Of a stretch of DNA of 64,000 nt, positions 11,703 through 20,097 are shown in pieces. The notes below the pieces were generated by a model. The model searched no databases. It had not been told where the DNA came from and saw nothing but the letters and a program-made list of their open reading frames with translations. How positions within the stretch are numbered: the first letter of the stretch is position 1; every line of letters starts with the position of its first letter. The stretch spans positions 992,001 through 1,056,000 of the forward strand of contig NC_010170.1 in NCBI RefSeq assembly GCF_000067205.1, written 5' to 3'. The position numbers were made by a program, and so were the translations under genes. Source of the DNA: Bordetella petrii (lineage in GTDB: Bacteria > Pseudomonadota > Gammaproteobacteria > Burkholderiales > Burkholderiaceae_B).

Positions 11703-11942
11703 TCAGGGCTGGATATTGTGCGCCTGGAGCTTCTTGCGCAGAGTGTTGCGTGTGATGCCCAGCATTTCAGATGCGCGCGACTGGTTGCCGCCCGAGCGTT
11801 GCAGGGCGACTTCGAGCACCGGGCGTTCGACGCAACGCATCACCATGTCCCACATGTCGTGTGGCTCGGACTCGCCCAGGTCTTCGAAATAGCGCTCCAG
11901 GCTGGCGCGCACGCAGTCTTCCAGGACATCTTTCTTGCTCAT
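11703..11942 (-). CDS. fis: Fis-family nucleoid-associated regulator
   Basis: Small homodimeric DNA-bending protein of 79 aa. The C-terminal helix-turn-helix reads QSRASEMLGITRNTLRKKL, nearly canonical for Fis/NtrC C-termini. I start at the ATG at 11942 (MSKKDVLEDCV); the longer frame to 11981 adds residues overlapping the dusB end. It directly follows dusB (35-base gap), the conserved dusB-fis operon of proteobacteria. Confidence 0.93.
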   Translation of the reverse strand: MSKKDVLEDCVRASLERYFEDLGESEPHDMWDMVMRCVERPVLEVALQRSGGNQSRASEMLGITRNTLRKKLQAHNIQP

Positions 11943-11977
11943 GTGTACAGATTTTATAGTTGGAGGTGGGTGGCGGA

Positions 11978-13027
11978 TCACGCCGCCAGCAGGGGTTGCG
12001 CGACGGTGGCCGTAGATGCCGGGCCGCCGCGCATGAGTTCATCGAACCATTCGGACACGGCCCGCCACTGGTCGCGGGTGCTGTCGATGAGGTTCATGCG
12101 GTCGCGGAACGCGTCCGCGCCCGGCAGGCCGTCGATGTACCAGCCGATGTGCTTGCGCGCCGAGCGCACGCCGGTGTGCTCGCCGTAAAAGCGGTAATGG
12201 TCGTCCAGGTGCTCGAGCAGCAGGTCGCGCATTTCTTCAAGGGAAGGGGGCGCCAGCGTATCGCCCGTGCGCAGGTAGTGGTCGATTTCGCGGAATATCC
12301 AGGGGCGGCCCTGGGCCGCCCGGCCGATCATGACCGCGTCGGCGCCAGTGTAATCCAGGACGCGGCGCGCCTTCTGGGGGCTGTCGATGTCGCCGTTGGC
12401 AATGACCGGGATGGATAGCTCGGCTTTCACTGCCCGGATGGTGTCGTATTCGGCCGTGCCGGTGTAAAGGTCGGCGCGGGTGCGGCCATGCAGTGCCAGC
12501 GCGGCGATGCCGGCCTCTTGCGCGCGGCGCGCCACGCGCAGCGCGTTGCGGTGCTCGCGGTCCCAGCCGGTGCGGGTCTTCAGGGTAACGGGCACGCCCA
12601 GCGGGGCGCACGCGGCCACCACGGCGTCGAGAATGCGGGCGACCAGGTCTTCGTCGCGCAGCAGCGCCGAACCCGAGGCCAGGTTGCACACCTTCTTGAC
12701 TGGGCAGCCCATGTTGATGTCGATGATGCGCGCGCCGCGGGCCGCATTGAAGGCGGCTGCCTCGGCCATCATGGCCGGGTCGGCTCCCGCGATCTGCACC
12801 GCCACCGGGGCGATTTCTCCATCGTGGTTCAGGCGGCGCGAGGTCTTGACGCTGTCCCACAGGCGCGGGTTGCTGGCGGCCATCTCGGACACGGCGTGGC
12901 CGGCCCCCAGCCGCTTGCACAACTGGCGGAAAGGCCGGTCGGTCACTCCCGCCATGGGAGCGACCAGCACGTTGTTGGGAAGGGTCCAGGGGCCGATGCG
13001 CATGGGGCGGATTTTACCCGCCTTCAT
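11978..13027 (-). CDS. dusB: tRNA-dihydrouridine synthase B
   Basis: FMN enzyme reducing uridine in the tRNA D-loop. The 349-aa TIM barrel has APMAGVTDRPFR near the N-terminus, the catalytic cysteine in NMGCPVKKVC, and GRAAQGRPWIF near the end of the barrel. A second in-frame ATG follows after eight codons (MRIGPWTLPNN), which may be the true start. First gene of the dusB-fis series. Confidence 0.94.
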   Translation of the reverse strand: MKAGKIRPMRIGPWTLPNNVLVAPMAGVTDRPFRQLCKRLGAGHAVSEMAASNPRLWDSVKTSRRLNHDGEIAPVAVQIAGADPAMMAEAAAFNAARGARIIDINMGCPVKKVCNLASGSALLRDEDLVARILDAVVAACAPLGVPVTLKTRTGWDREHRNALRVARRAQEAGIAALALHGRTRADLYTGTAEYDTIRAVKAELSIPVIANGDIDSPQKARRVLDYTGADAVMIGRAAQGRPWIFREIDHYLRTGDTLAPPSLEEMRDLLLEHLDDHYRFYGEHTGVRSARKHIGWYIDGLPGADAFRDRMNLIDSTRDQWRAVSEWFDELMRGGPASTATVAQPLLAA

Positions 13028-13057
13028 GTGGCCCCTATTCGTGGCCGGTGTGCGCGC

Positions 13058-14218
13058 CTAGTTGCGCAACCCTTGCAGCAGGTGGCGCGCCAGCGGCGCG
13101 CGCAGGGGCGCGGCCAGGTCGAGAGCCAGCAGGCCCAGCCCGCAGGCATGCTCGACCGGCGCCAGGCCGGTGGCGAACGCGCGCGGCATCAGGTCGGTAA
13201 GGCCGGCGGTAATCCAGCGGTCGGCGCGGCGCGCCTGGGCAAATGCCGCCAGCGCGGCGGCCGGGTCGGCGGCCGGGCTGGTCAGCCAGTCGGCCAGGCC
13301 CTGGGCCAGGCGCGCCGCGTCGCGCAGCCCCAGGTTCAAGCCCTGGCCGGCCACCGGGTGCAGGGTTTGCGCGGCATTGCCGATGGCCGCCACGCGGCCC
13401 TGGGTAAGCGTGCGCCGGGCGTTGAGCGCCAGCGGGAAGATGTGTCGCGGCGCCTGGCTGGACAGGCGGCCCAGGCGGGTGCCGAACGCCTCGCTCAGCG
13501 CCGCGGAAAAAGCGGCATTGTCCAGTTGCGCCAGCTCGGCGGCGCGCGCCGGCGCACTGCACCACACCACGGAATACCCTTGCGCCGGGTGCGGATGCGG
13601 CAGCAGCGCCAGCGGACCCTGGTTGGTGAAGCGTTCCCAGGCCCAGCCCGGCCGGGGCAGGGTGGCCTGGGCGCTGGTGATGACGGCATGCTGCCCGTAC
13701 TCGCGGCGCAGATCGTTGGCGCCGCTGCCGTCGGATTGCACGGCCACGCCGCAGCGCACTTCGGCCTCGCCCTGGCGCACGATGACGCCCTGGCCGTCCT
13801 GGCCCTGCACCTGGGCCCGACGCCCGTGCAGCACGGTCACGCCGCTGGCCTGGACGCGCTCGTGCAGCGCGGCGTGCAAGTCGGCATACGACACCGTGCT
13901 GCCCAGCCGTGGCACCTGGAAGTCGCCGCACTGGATCAGGGTGCTGCCCAGCCGGCCGCGCTGCGACACATGCACGGTGCGGATGTCGGCCGCGCGTCCG
14001 GGCCAGGCCTGCAGCGATTCGAGCAGCACGCGGCTGCCGTGGTTCAGCGCCAGCACGCGCGGGTCGGCCGACGGAACGGCGCCGCCCGACTCGGGCGCCG
14101 CCCCGGCCAGCAGGGCAATACGCTGCGGCCGCGCGGCCAGGCGGGCCAGCAGCAGCGCCAGCACGTGGCCAACCGGGCCGGCGCCCAGGATGGCAATGTC
14201 GTAGACAGACTGAGTCAT
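13058..14218 (-). CDS. UbiH/UbiF-family FAD-dependent ubiquinone hydroxylase
   Basis: Class A flavoprotein monooxygenase of 386 aa, probably hydroxylating a ubiquinone precursor. It has the N-terminal FAD-binding GAGPVGHVLALLLA, the mid-protein DG region (QSDGSGAND) and the C-terminal flavin motif IGNAAQTLHPVAGQGLNLGLRDA typical of UbiH. It lies 30 bases upstream of dusB in the same orientation. Which ring position it modifies cannot be told from sequence alone. Confidence 0.88.
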   Translation of the reverse strand: MTQSVYDIAILGAGPVGHVLALLLARLAARPQRIALLAGAAPESGGAVPSADPRVLALNHGSRVLLESLQAWPGRAADIRTVHVSQRGRLGSTLIQCGDFQVPRLGSTVSYADLHAALHERVQASGVTVLHGRRAQVQGQDGQGVIVRQGEAEVRCGVAVQSDGSGANDLRREYGQHAVITSAQATLPRPGWAWERFTNQGPLALLPHPHPAQGYSVVWCSAPARAAELAQLDNAAFSAALSEAFGTRLGRLSSQAPRHIFPLALNARRTLTQGRVAAIGNAAQTLHPVAGQGLNLGLRDAARLAQGLADWLTSPAADPAAALAAFAQARRADRWITAGLTDLMPRAFATGLAPVEHACGLGLLALDLAAPLRAPLARHLLQGLRN

Positions 14219-14316
14219 GCCGGAATTCTACCGTCCACTACAATCGCGGACATTCGAAACCGGGTGTCCCGCACGCCAGCGCCGCCCGGGGGCGTGCCTA
14301 CTTTTCCTGTTTTCTC

Positions 14317-14769
14317 ATGCAGCCAGCCTCGCCGTCCCTGTCCGAATCCGCTACCCGCCCGCGCAGCAAGCTCGTGCTGGGCCTGCTTGCCTGCCTGCTG
14401 GGCTGGCTGGGGGCGCATTGGTGGTACTTGCGCCGCCGCCATGCCTGGCTGGTGACGCTGGCCGCGGTTGCCTGCCTGGTTGCCGCATCGCAGTTTCCCG
14501 TGTGGTACGACAACCCGGCCTTCTTCCTGGCGTTCGTGCCCATGATCGACGGATTCATCGAGGGCGTGGTGTTCAGCCTGATGCCGGACGAAAAATTCGA
14601 CCGCCTGTACAACCCCGCGCACGGGCGCGTCACGCATACCGGCTGGGGGCCGGTGCTGGTGGCCCTGATGGGCACGCTGGTGGGGGCCATCGTGGGCATG
14701 TTCGCCATTGCCATGGTGGTGGTGTACACCTGGACGGCCATGGGCTGGCTGGACGGCTACGTATTCTGA
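14317..14769 (+). CDS. Small TM2-like membrane protein
   Basis: 150-aa integral membrane protein of unknown role. After a short polar N-terminus, KLVLGLLACLLGWLGAHWWYL resembles the TM2 domain pattern (helix, G-x-x-G-x-H, aromatic-Tyr-Leu, then Arg cluster); three or four further hydrophobic segments follow. It is expressed divergently from the ubiH-like gene and convergent with pepP. The frame is open further upstream but that part overlaps the ubiH-like gene, so I start at the ATG at 14317. Confidence 0.65.
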   Translation: MQPASPSLSESATRPRSKLVLGLLACLLGWLGAHWWYLRRRHAWLVTLAAVACLVAASQFPVWYDNPAFFLAFVPMIDGFIEGVVFSLMPDEKFDRLYNPAHGRVTHTGWGPVLVALMGTLVGAIVGMFAIAMVVVYTWTAMGWLDGYVF

Positions 14770-14830
14770 GGGTTCTTTATCCCGAGCCTTCATCCCGGCC
14801 CGTCCGCGGCGACGCACGAACCACCACGGT

Positions 14831-16171
14831 TCATTCGCGCATCAGGGCCTCGATTTCGCGCGCATCCACCGGCACGCCGCGGGTGATGAGCTCGCAGCCC
14901 TCGTGGGTGATCAGCGCATCGTCTTCGATGCGGATGCCTATGTCGTGGAACTGGCGCGGCACGTCGTCGGCGGCGCGCACATAAATGCCCGGTTCGATGG
15001 TCAGCACCATGCCCGGCTCCAGGTTGCGCCACGGGCGGTCCGCCGGGGCGGCCGGGCCGCTGCGGTAGTCGCCGGCATCGTGCACGTCGAGCCCCAGCCA
15101 GTGCCCGGTGCGATGCATGTAGTAGCGCGTATAGGCGCCCGATTCGATCACCCCGTCCAGCGATCCTTGCAGCAGGCCTTCGTCGAGCATGCCTTGCGCC
15201 AGTACCCGCACCGCGGCCTCGTGGGCGTCGTTCCAGCTGCGGCCCGGCGCGGTAGCCGCGACGGCGGCGGCCTGGGCGGCCGCCGTCAGGTCGTACAGCG
15301 CGCGTTGTGGCCCGCTGAAGTGGCCGTTGACCGGAAACGTGCGGGTGATGTCGGACGCGTAGCTGTCGACTTCGCAGCCTGCGTCGATGAGCACCAGCTC
15401 GCCGTCGCGCAGCATGGTGTCGCCGGCGGCGTAGTGCAACACGCAGGCATTGGCGCCGGCGGCGACGATGCTGGGGTAGGCAGGAGCCTGCGCGCCATGG
15501 CGGCGGAATTCGTACAGCAGCTCTGCTTCCAGTTCATATTCGTGCAGCCCCGCGCGCGCGGCCCGCATGGCGCGCGCATGAGCGCCGGCGGAAATGCGCG
15601 CGGCCTGGCGCATGGCGGCGATCTCGCTGGCGTCTTTCACCAGCCGCATGCTGGCCAGCAACGGCCGCAGGTCGTGCACGCGCGCCGGCGGCTGGCGCCG
15701 GCCGCGGCCTTGCTGCTCGGCTTCGGCCTGCCAGCGGCGCAGCTTGCGTTCCACCGGTCCGGCCGCCGCGAAAGAGCGGTACAGCGCCGGCTGGTCGAGC
15801 AGCAGCGCGGGCATCAGCTCGTCGAGTTCCTCGATGGCGTGGGCGTCGTCCATGCCATAGCGTTCTATCGCCGCTTCGGGCCCGCAACGGTAGCCTTCCC
15901 AGATTTCCTGCTCGGGATGCCGGGCGCGGCAGAACAGGATGGCGCGGTCGACGGCGCCCGCCACCAGCACCAGCCAGGCGTCCGGCTCGGTAAAGCCGGT
16001 CAGGTAGTAAAAATCGCTGTCGTGCCGGTAGGGGTATTCGGTGTCGCGGTTGCGCACCGCGTGCGGCGCGGTGGCCAGCACGGCGATGCCGCCGCCGGCG
16101 GCGCGCAGGTGGTCGAACACGCGGCGGCGCCGGTCGGCGAAGGGGGCGATATCGGTGGCGGGCAGGCTCAT
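14831..16171 (-). CDS. pepP: Xaa-Pro aminopeptidase (aminopeptidase P)
   Basis: Dinuclear-Mn metallopeptidase removing an N-terminal residue before proline. It is 446 aa with an N-terminal AMP_N domain and a C-terminal pita-bread domain. The metal ligands are visible: two Asp in LIDAGCEVDSYASDITRTF, His in HRTGHWLGLDVHD, Glu in TIEPGIY and Glu in GIRIEDDALIT. Complete and typical. Confidence 0.95.
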   Translation of the reverse strand: MSLPATDIAPFADRRRRVFDHLRAAGGGIAVLATAPHAVRNRDTEYPYRHDSDFYYLTGFTEPDAWLVLVAGAVDRAILFCRARHPEQEIWEGYRCGPEAAIERYGMDDAHAIEELDELMPALLLDQPALYRSFAAAGPVERKLRRWQAEAEQQGRGRRQPPARVHDLRPLLASMRLVKDASEIAAMRQAARISAGAHARAMRAARAGLHEYELEAELLYEFRRHGAQAPAYPSIVAAGANACVLHYAAGDTMLRDGELVLIDAGCEVDSYASDITRTFPVNGHFSGPQRALYDLTAAAQAAAVAATAPGRSWNDAHEAAVRVLAQGMLDEGLLQGSLDGVIESGAYTRYYMHRTGHWLGLDVHDAGDYRSGPAAPADRPWRNLEPGMVLTIEPGIYVRAADDVPRQFHDIGIRIEDDALITHEGCELITRGVPVDAREIEALMRE

Positions 16172-16261
16172 GGCAAAGGGCTTTCCGGGGCGGGGACAGG
16201 CTTACTTTACCTTGCCGGCGGCGTGGCGGCGCGTCGTTGCGCCTGCTACAATCCGGGCCAC

Positions 16262-16408
16262 TGTCATTGGGGAGTAGCCATCCTTTGAATCCCCAAAGGA
16301 GTCAGCGTCAACAGACTTGGTGGTTTCCGTACCCCATGGCGCTGACGGTTCCCGCGCGGCGGCCTTGCCTGCCGCCCCGGGCCAGCCAGGCGAGACCTTT
16401 GGCCGCGA
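16262..16408 (+). ncRNA. yybP-ykoY (manganese) riboswitch
   Basis: The leader contains the two signature loops of this family: GGGGAGTAGCC at 16269-16279 and GCGAGACC at 16390-16397, with the internal paired segments CCTTTG/CAAAGG (16281-16286 with 16294-16299) and CAGCGTCA/TGGCGCTG (about 16303 and 16337). The family binds Mn2+ and controls cation exporters. The downstream gene (start 16476) is a CaCA cation exchanger, matching that role. P1 pairing was not resolved by eye. Confidence 0.85.
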
Positions 16409-16475
16409 AGCGTTCACGCCAGCCGGGCGAGCCGCGTCGTCGCGCCATTGGTGTCTGCTCGTCCGGCTATTTGTC

Positions 16476-17468
16476 ATGCTGCTCACCCTGTTCCTGTTTT
16501 TCCTGTCGGCGCTGGTCATCTACTTTGCCTGCGAGTATTTCGTCAATGGCATCGAATGGGTCGGCCATCGCCTGAAGCTGGGCGCCACCGCCGTGGGCAC
16601 GGTATTGGCCGCGTTCGGCACGGCACTGCCCGAAAGCGCGGTGACTTTCATGGCGGTGGTGTTCGGCGCCACGCCCGAACAAAAAGACATCGGCGTGGGC
16701 GCGGCCATGGGCGGGCCCCTGGTGCTGGCCACCCTGGCCTACGCGGTGGTGGGGCTGGCGCTGTGGCGGGGCGGGCGAAGCGCCGCCCGCATCAATGCCG
16801 ACCAGAAACGGCTGGCGCGCGACCAGGCCTGGTTCATGGGCGTGTTCGTGGCCAAGGTCGGCCTGGGGTTGCTGGCGTTCGCCTGGAAGCCCTGGCTGGG
16901 CCTGTTGTTCCTGGGCGTGTACGGGCTGTACGTCAAGCGCGAGTTGTCCAGCGATGAAGAATGCCTGGACTGCGACGATCTCGAACCCCTGAAGCTGCGT
17001 CCGCGCGACGATGATCCGTCGATGGCCTGGGCGTGTATCCAGACGCTGCTGGCGCTGGCGGTGATTGCCGGCGCTTCGCATATTTTCGTGCGCCAGATCG
17101 AACTGCTGGGCATCGCCATGGGCGCTTCGCCCCACATTGCGGCGCTGCTGCTGGCGCCGGTGGCCACCGAACTGCCCGAGATCATGAACGCCCTGATCTG
17201 GGTGCGCCAGGGCAAAGAGCGGCTGGCCCTGGCCAATATTTCCGGCGCCATGATGATCCAGGCCACGATACCTAGCGCGCTGGGTATCTTCATGACCCCG
17301 TGGCTGCTCGACGGCCCGCTGGTGGCGGCCGGCCTCTTCACGCTGCTGTCGATCCTGCTGCTGTGGCTGCGCTTTCGCCGTGCCGGCATGAGCGTGCCGG
17401 TGCTGTCGACAGTGGGCGGGTTCTACGGGTTGTTCGCCCTGTACCTGGGGTGGCACTTCGCGCGCTGA
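16476..17468 (+). CDS. CaCA-family cation (sodium/calcium-type) exchanger
   Basis: Inner-membrane antiporter of 330 aa with about ten hydrophobic segments. The two inverted alpha repeats are visible: FGTALPESAVTFMAVVFGA in the first half and VATELPEIMNALIWVRQG in the second, each with the ion-binding acidic residue. The riboswitch in its leader suggests manganese-responsive expression and perhaps Mn2+ export. I use the ATG at 16476, just after the riboswitch; the in-frame extension to 16317 would be inside the RNA element. Confidence 0.88.
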   Translation: MLLTLFLFFLSALVIYFACEYFVNGIEWVGHRLKLGATAVGTVLAAFGTALPESAVTFMAVVFGATPEQKDIGVGAAMGGPLVLATLAYAVVGLALWRGGRSAARINADQKRLARDQAWFMGVFVAKVGLGLLAFAWKPWLGLLFLGVYGLYVKRELSSDEECLDCDDLEPLKLRPRDDDPSMAWACIQTLLALAVIAGASHIFVRQIELLGIAMGASPHIAALLLAPVATELPEIMNALIWVRQGKERLALANISGAMMIQATIPSALGIFMTPWLLDGPLVAAGLFTLLSILLLWLRFRRAGMSVPVLSTVGGFYGLFALYLGWHFAR

Positions 17469-17552
17469 CGCCGCGCGCGCGGGGGCGGCAGCGGGCCCGC
17501 GTCGCACGCCATTGCATGGTGGCGTTGCATCGGCGTGAAACCGGGAAAACCC

Positions 17553-17581
17553 TTGTTATCAGGCCAAAAAACGCGTAAAAT
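17553..17581 (+). promoter_or_regulatory. Sigma70-type promoter (TTGTTA-17-TAAAAT)
   Basis: -35 TTGTTA at 17553-17558 and -10 TAAAAT at 17576-17581 with a 17-base spacer, in an AT-rich island just before the leader peptide and small gene at 17877. Transcription would begin near 17588, giving a leader of almost 290 bases. Confidence 0.65.
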
Positions 17582-17587
17582 CAATAT

Positions 17588-17876
17588 GTTTACATCATAC
17601 GGAGTTGCTCTGTGAATACCGATTCCGGCGACAGTAGTCGATCTTGCATCGACGTCGCTGCCTGACAGGATCCACGCAGAAACTTCATCTGCCGCATCCT
17701 GCCAGCGCAGGGTGCGGTATGCGGCGGCAAGTTCTTTGCCGCCATTGCCCCACCAAACCGCCAGAACCGCCGCTGTGCCGTCGCAGCCTGTGCCGACGCG
17801 CGCCTTTCGCGCGCCGCCAGTTGCCGCGAGGGCGCGCGCATTCGCAGCTGCGCTCCTCTGCTTCAGGGAGGTTGCC
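17588..17876 (+). promoter_or_regulatory. Structured 5' leader, possible attenuator
   Basis: Between the promoter and the gene at 17877 the RNA can form ordered hairpins: GCGAC/GTCGC (17628-17632 with 17654-17658) enclosing GTCGAT/ATCGAC (17637-17642 with 17648-17653); GCCGCAT/ATGCGGC enclosing CCTGC/GCAGG (about 17691-17725); and GGCGGCAA/TTGCCGCC (about 17722-17742). The first lies inside a short leader ORF. I recognise no catalogued riboswitch here. Confidence 0.55.
17612..17665 (+). CDS. Candidate 17-aa leader peptide
   Basis: GTG start at 17612 preceded by GGAG seven bases upstream; reads MNTDSGDSSRSCIDVAA then TGA. The peptide is Asp/Ser-rich, and its codons contain the first hairpin of the leader. 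This is the arrangement of translation-controlled leaders such as those before Mg2+ transport genes. Function is inferred from layout only. Confidence 0.45.
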   Translation: MNTDSGDSSRSCIDVAA

Positions 17877-18203
17877 ATGCGTTTATTCGACCTGTTCATG
17901 CGCCGCGCCGGTGTGGATCGCGGCGCGCTCAACCGCCGTCCGGGCACGTCGCGCCTCACCATCGAGTGTCCGCGCGATGCCCTGGGCGCCGTCCGCAAGC
18001 AGATTTGCCTCGATTTCGGCGCCGCGGGCCTCGATGTGGCGCAGTTCCAGATCGATTCGCGCCGCGATGCCGATTTCGCGTCCGCCTGCATCACCGTCAA
18101 CTGTCCGCCTGAACTGCGGCCCGAGCTCATGTCGCAGGCACGCCGCCTGCGTGCCAATCCGGCGGTGCGCCACGTGCATTTCGGCACTTCGGCCCGCGCC
18201 TGA
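17877..18203 (+). CDS. Small protein with ACT-like (MgtC C-terminal-like) fold, unknown function
   Basis: 108-aa soluble protein, ATG at 17877 with GGGAGG 5 bases upstream. After a basic N-terminus, residues 25-105 read beta-alpha-beta-beta-alpha-beta (TSRLTIECPRD ... ASACITVNCPP ... AVRHVHFGTSA), like the cytosolic ACT-type tail of MgtC/SapB proteins but without the membrane domain. The long structured leader upstream suggests regulated expression. The similarity is my reading, not a database hit. Confidence 0.6.
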   Translation: MRLFDLFMRRAGVDRGALNRRPGTSRLTIECPRDALGAVRKQICLDFGAAGLDVAQFQIDSRRDADFASACITVNCPPELRPELMSQARRLRANPAVRHVHFGTSARA

Positions 18204-18292
18204 CCCAGTCGCCGCGCCCCGGAGGCGCGGCTCTACTACAATGCCATGGCGGGCTGCAGCCCGTGTTTCGTCAGGATTTTCGGATTTTCGGC

Positions 18293-19180
18293 ATGGATCG
18301 GCTCGGCTGGCTCGTCCCGTGGGAGTTTTCCCCGACCCTGGTGGCTGCCTTCGTGGCGGCCATCGTGCTGTTCGTGCGCGGCCAGCGCGTGCACCGGGTA
18401 GGCGCTGCGCGCCAGGTCCTCTTCTGGACCGGCATGGTGCTGCTGTACCTGTCGCTGCACACCCGGCTCGACTACTACGCCGAGCGCATGTTCTTCATCC
18501 ACCGCATCCAGCACCTGGTGTTGCACCACCTGGGGCCGCTGCTGGTCATGGGCGCCTTCCCGGGCTCGGTCATGCGCGCCGGCCTGCCCATGGCATGGCG
18601 GGCGCGGTTGCGCGACTTCCTGCGCAGCGCGGGCGGCCGCGCGCTGGTGGGCGTGCTCACCAACAAATACCTGGTGCCGGCGCTGTTCGTGTTCCTGGTG
18701 CTGGTCTGGCTGATTCCCTCGGTGCAGTTCTATTCCATGCTCGACTGGCGTCTGTACCGGCTGATGAACTGGTCGGTGGTGATCAGCGGCTTCATGTACT
18801 GGAACCTGATCCTCGACCGGCGGCCCAGCCCGCCGGCGGCCATGAGCCCGGGCGGCCGGGTGCTGTCGCCCATCCTGACCATGGCGCCGCAGATGGTGGC
18901 GGGCGCTGTCATCGCCTTCACCGAATCTGATATCTACCCCTTGTTCGAGCTGTGCGGCCGGGCCATTGCCATGTCGGCGCAAACCGACCAGACCATCGGC
19001 GGCCTGACCATGTGGATTCCCGCCGCCATGGTGGAAGTCTTCGGGTTGCTGGTGGCGCTGGGCACCTTGATGCGCCTGTCGGGCAAGGGCCGCCTGCGGC
19101 CCGAAGACCGCCAGGCCCGTGCCCGTGCGCGCGAACGCGAGCGGGCCGCCAAGGCGGGGCAGGCCGTCGCCAGCCCCTGA
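18293..19180 (+). CDS. CtaG/Caa3-family cytochrome c oxidase assembly protein
   Basis: Polytopic membrane protein of 295 aa with about seven hydrophobic helices and conserved histidines in FFIHRIQHLVLHHLGPLL, the signature of the Caa3_CtaG family thought to help copper delivery to or assembly of haem-copper oxidases. The C-terminus is a charged Arg/Ala-rich cytosolic tail. A GTG at 18263 is an alternative start. No oxidase structural genes are adjacent. Confidence 0.8.
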   Translation: MDRLGWLVPWEFSPTLVAAFVAAIVLFVRGQRVHRVGAARQVLFWTGMVLLYLSLHTRLDYYAERMFFIHRIQHLVLHHLGPLLVMGAFPGSVMRAGLPMAWRARLRDFLRSAGGRALVGVLTNKYLVPALFVFLVLVWLIPSVQFYSMLDWRLYRLMNWSVVISGFMYWNLILDRRPSPPAAMSPGGRVLSPILTMAPQMVAGAVIAFTESDIYPLFELCGRAIAMSAQTDQTIGGLTMWIPAAMVEVFGLLVALGTLMRLSGKGRLRPEDRQARARARERERAAKAGQAVASP

Positions 19181-19195
19181 GCCAGGCCGGGTGGC

Positions 19196-20032
19196 CTACG
19201 CCACCAGCCCGTGGTACTTGCGGCCCAGGGCTACCGTGGCCTGGAACATCCCGGCCTTGCTGCCGCAGTCGTAGCGTTGCCCCGTGTAGCGGTGCGCCAA
19301 CACCGGGCGCGCGCCCATCAGGGCGGCGATGCCGTCGGTCAGCTGGATTTCATTGCCCGCCCCGATCTGCGTGGCCCGCAGATGGTCGAAGATTTCGGGC
19401 TCGAGCACGTAGCGGCCCACCACAGCCAGGGTCGAGGGGGCTTCCTCGGGCGCAGGCTTTTCAACGATGTGCGTGATGCGGGCGGTGCGGTCGTCAATGG
19501 GGCGCGCCGCCACGATGCCGTATTTGCGCGTGTCTTCGCGGGGCACATCCTGCACGCCCAGCACGCTGGCGTCATGGGCGTACGACGCGTCGATGAGCTG
19601 CTTCAGCACCGGAGTGTCGGCGTCGATCAGGTCGTCGGCCAGCAACACGGCGAAAGGTTCGTTGCCCACGGCGGGGGCGGCCGTCAGCACGGCATGGCCC
19701 AGCCCCAGCGGGGCGGCCTGGCGGATATACAGGCAATTGACATGCGCCGGCAGAATGCCGCGCACCATGGCCAGCAGCTCGTGCTTGCCCTTGCTTTCCA
19801 GGTCGGCCTCGAGTTCGGGGGCCGAGTCGAAGTGGTCTTCGATGGCGCGCTTGTTGCGCCCCGTGACGAAGATCAGGTCGGTGATGCCGGCCGCCACGGC
19901 TTCTTCCACGGCGTACTGGATCAGTGGCTTGTCGACCACCGGCAGCATTTCCTTGGGCATGGCCTTGGTGGCAGGCAGAAACCGGGTGCCCATTCCTGCG
20001 ACAGGAAAAACGGCTTTGCGGATTGGGCGCAT
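19196..20032 (-). CDS. galU: UTP-glucose-1-phosphate uridylyltransferase
   Basis: Makes UDP-glucose for LPS, capsule and other polysaccharides. The 278-aa nucleotidyltransferase has the N-terminal signature GMGTRFLPATKAMPKEMLPV (residues 13-32), then DKPLIQYAVEEA and the nucleotide-binding LLADDLID. It is complete and convergent with the upstream ctaG-like gene. Confidence 0.96.
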   Translation of the reverse strand: MRPIRKAVFPVAGMGTRFLPATKAMPKEMLPVVDKPLIQYAVEEAVAAGITDLIFVTGRNKRAIEDHFDSAPELEADLESKGKHELLAMVRGILPAHVNCLYIRQAAPLGLGHAVLTAAPAVGNEPFAVLLADDLIDADTPVLKQLIDASYAHDASVLGVQDVPREDTRKYGIVAARPIDDRTARITHIVEKPAPEEAPSTLAVVGRYVLEPEIFDHLRATQIGAGNEIQLTDGIAALMGARPVLAHRYTGQRYDCGSKAGMFQATVALGRKYHGLVA

Positions 20033-20097
20033 GAGAACCTCTGGTAGAAAATTGATCGGACCGTCAAACTTTTTCCGGCGGTCGCTATCATATTGCC

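Noticed and set aside
12488..14455. 655-codon plus-strand open frame
   Set aside because: Antisense of dusB and the ubiH-like gene with no recognisable domain.
14708..16288. 526-codon plus-strand open frame
   Set aside because: Antisense of pepP, which has all catalytic residues.
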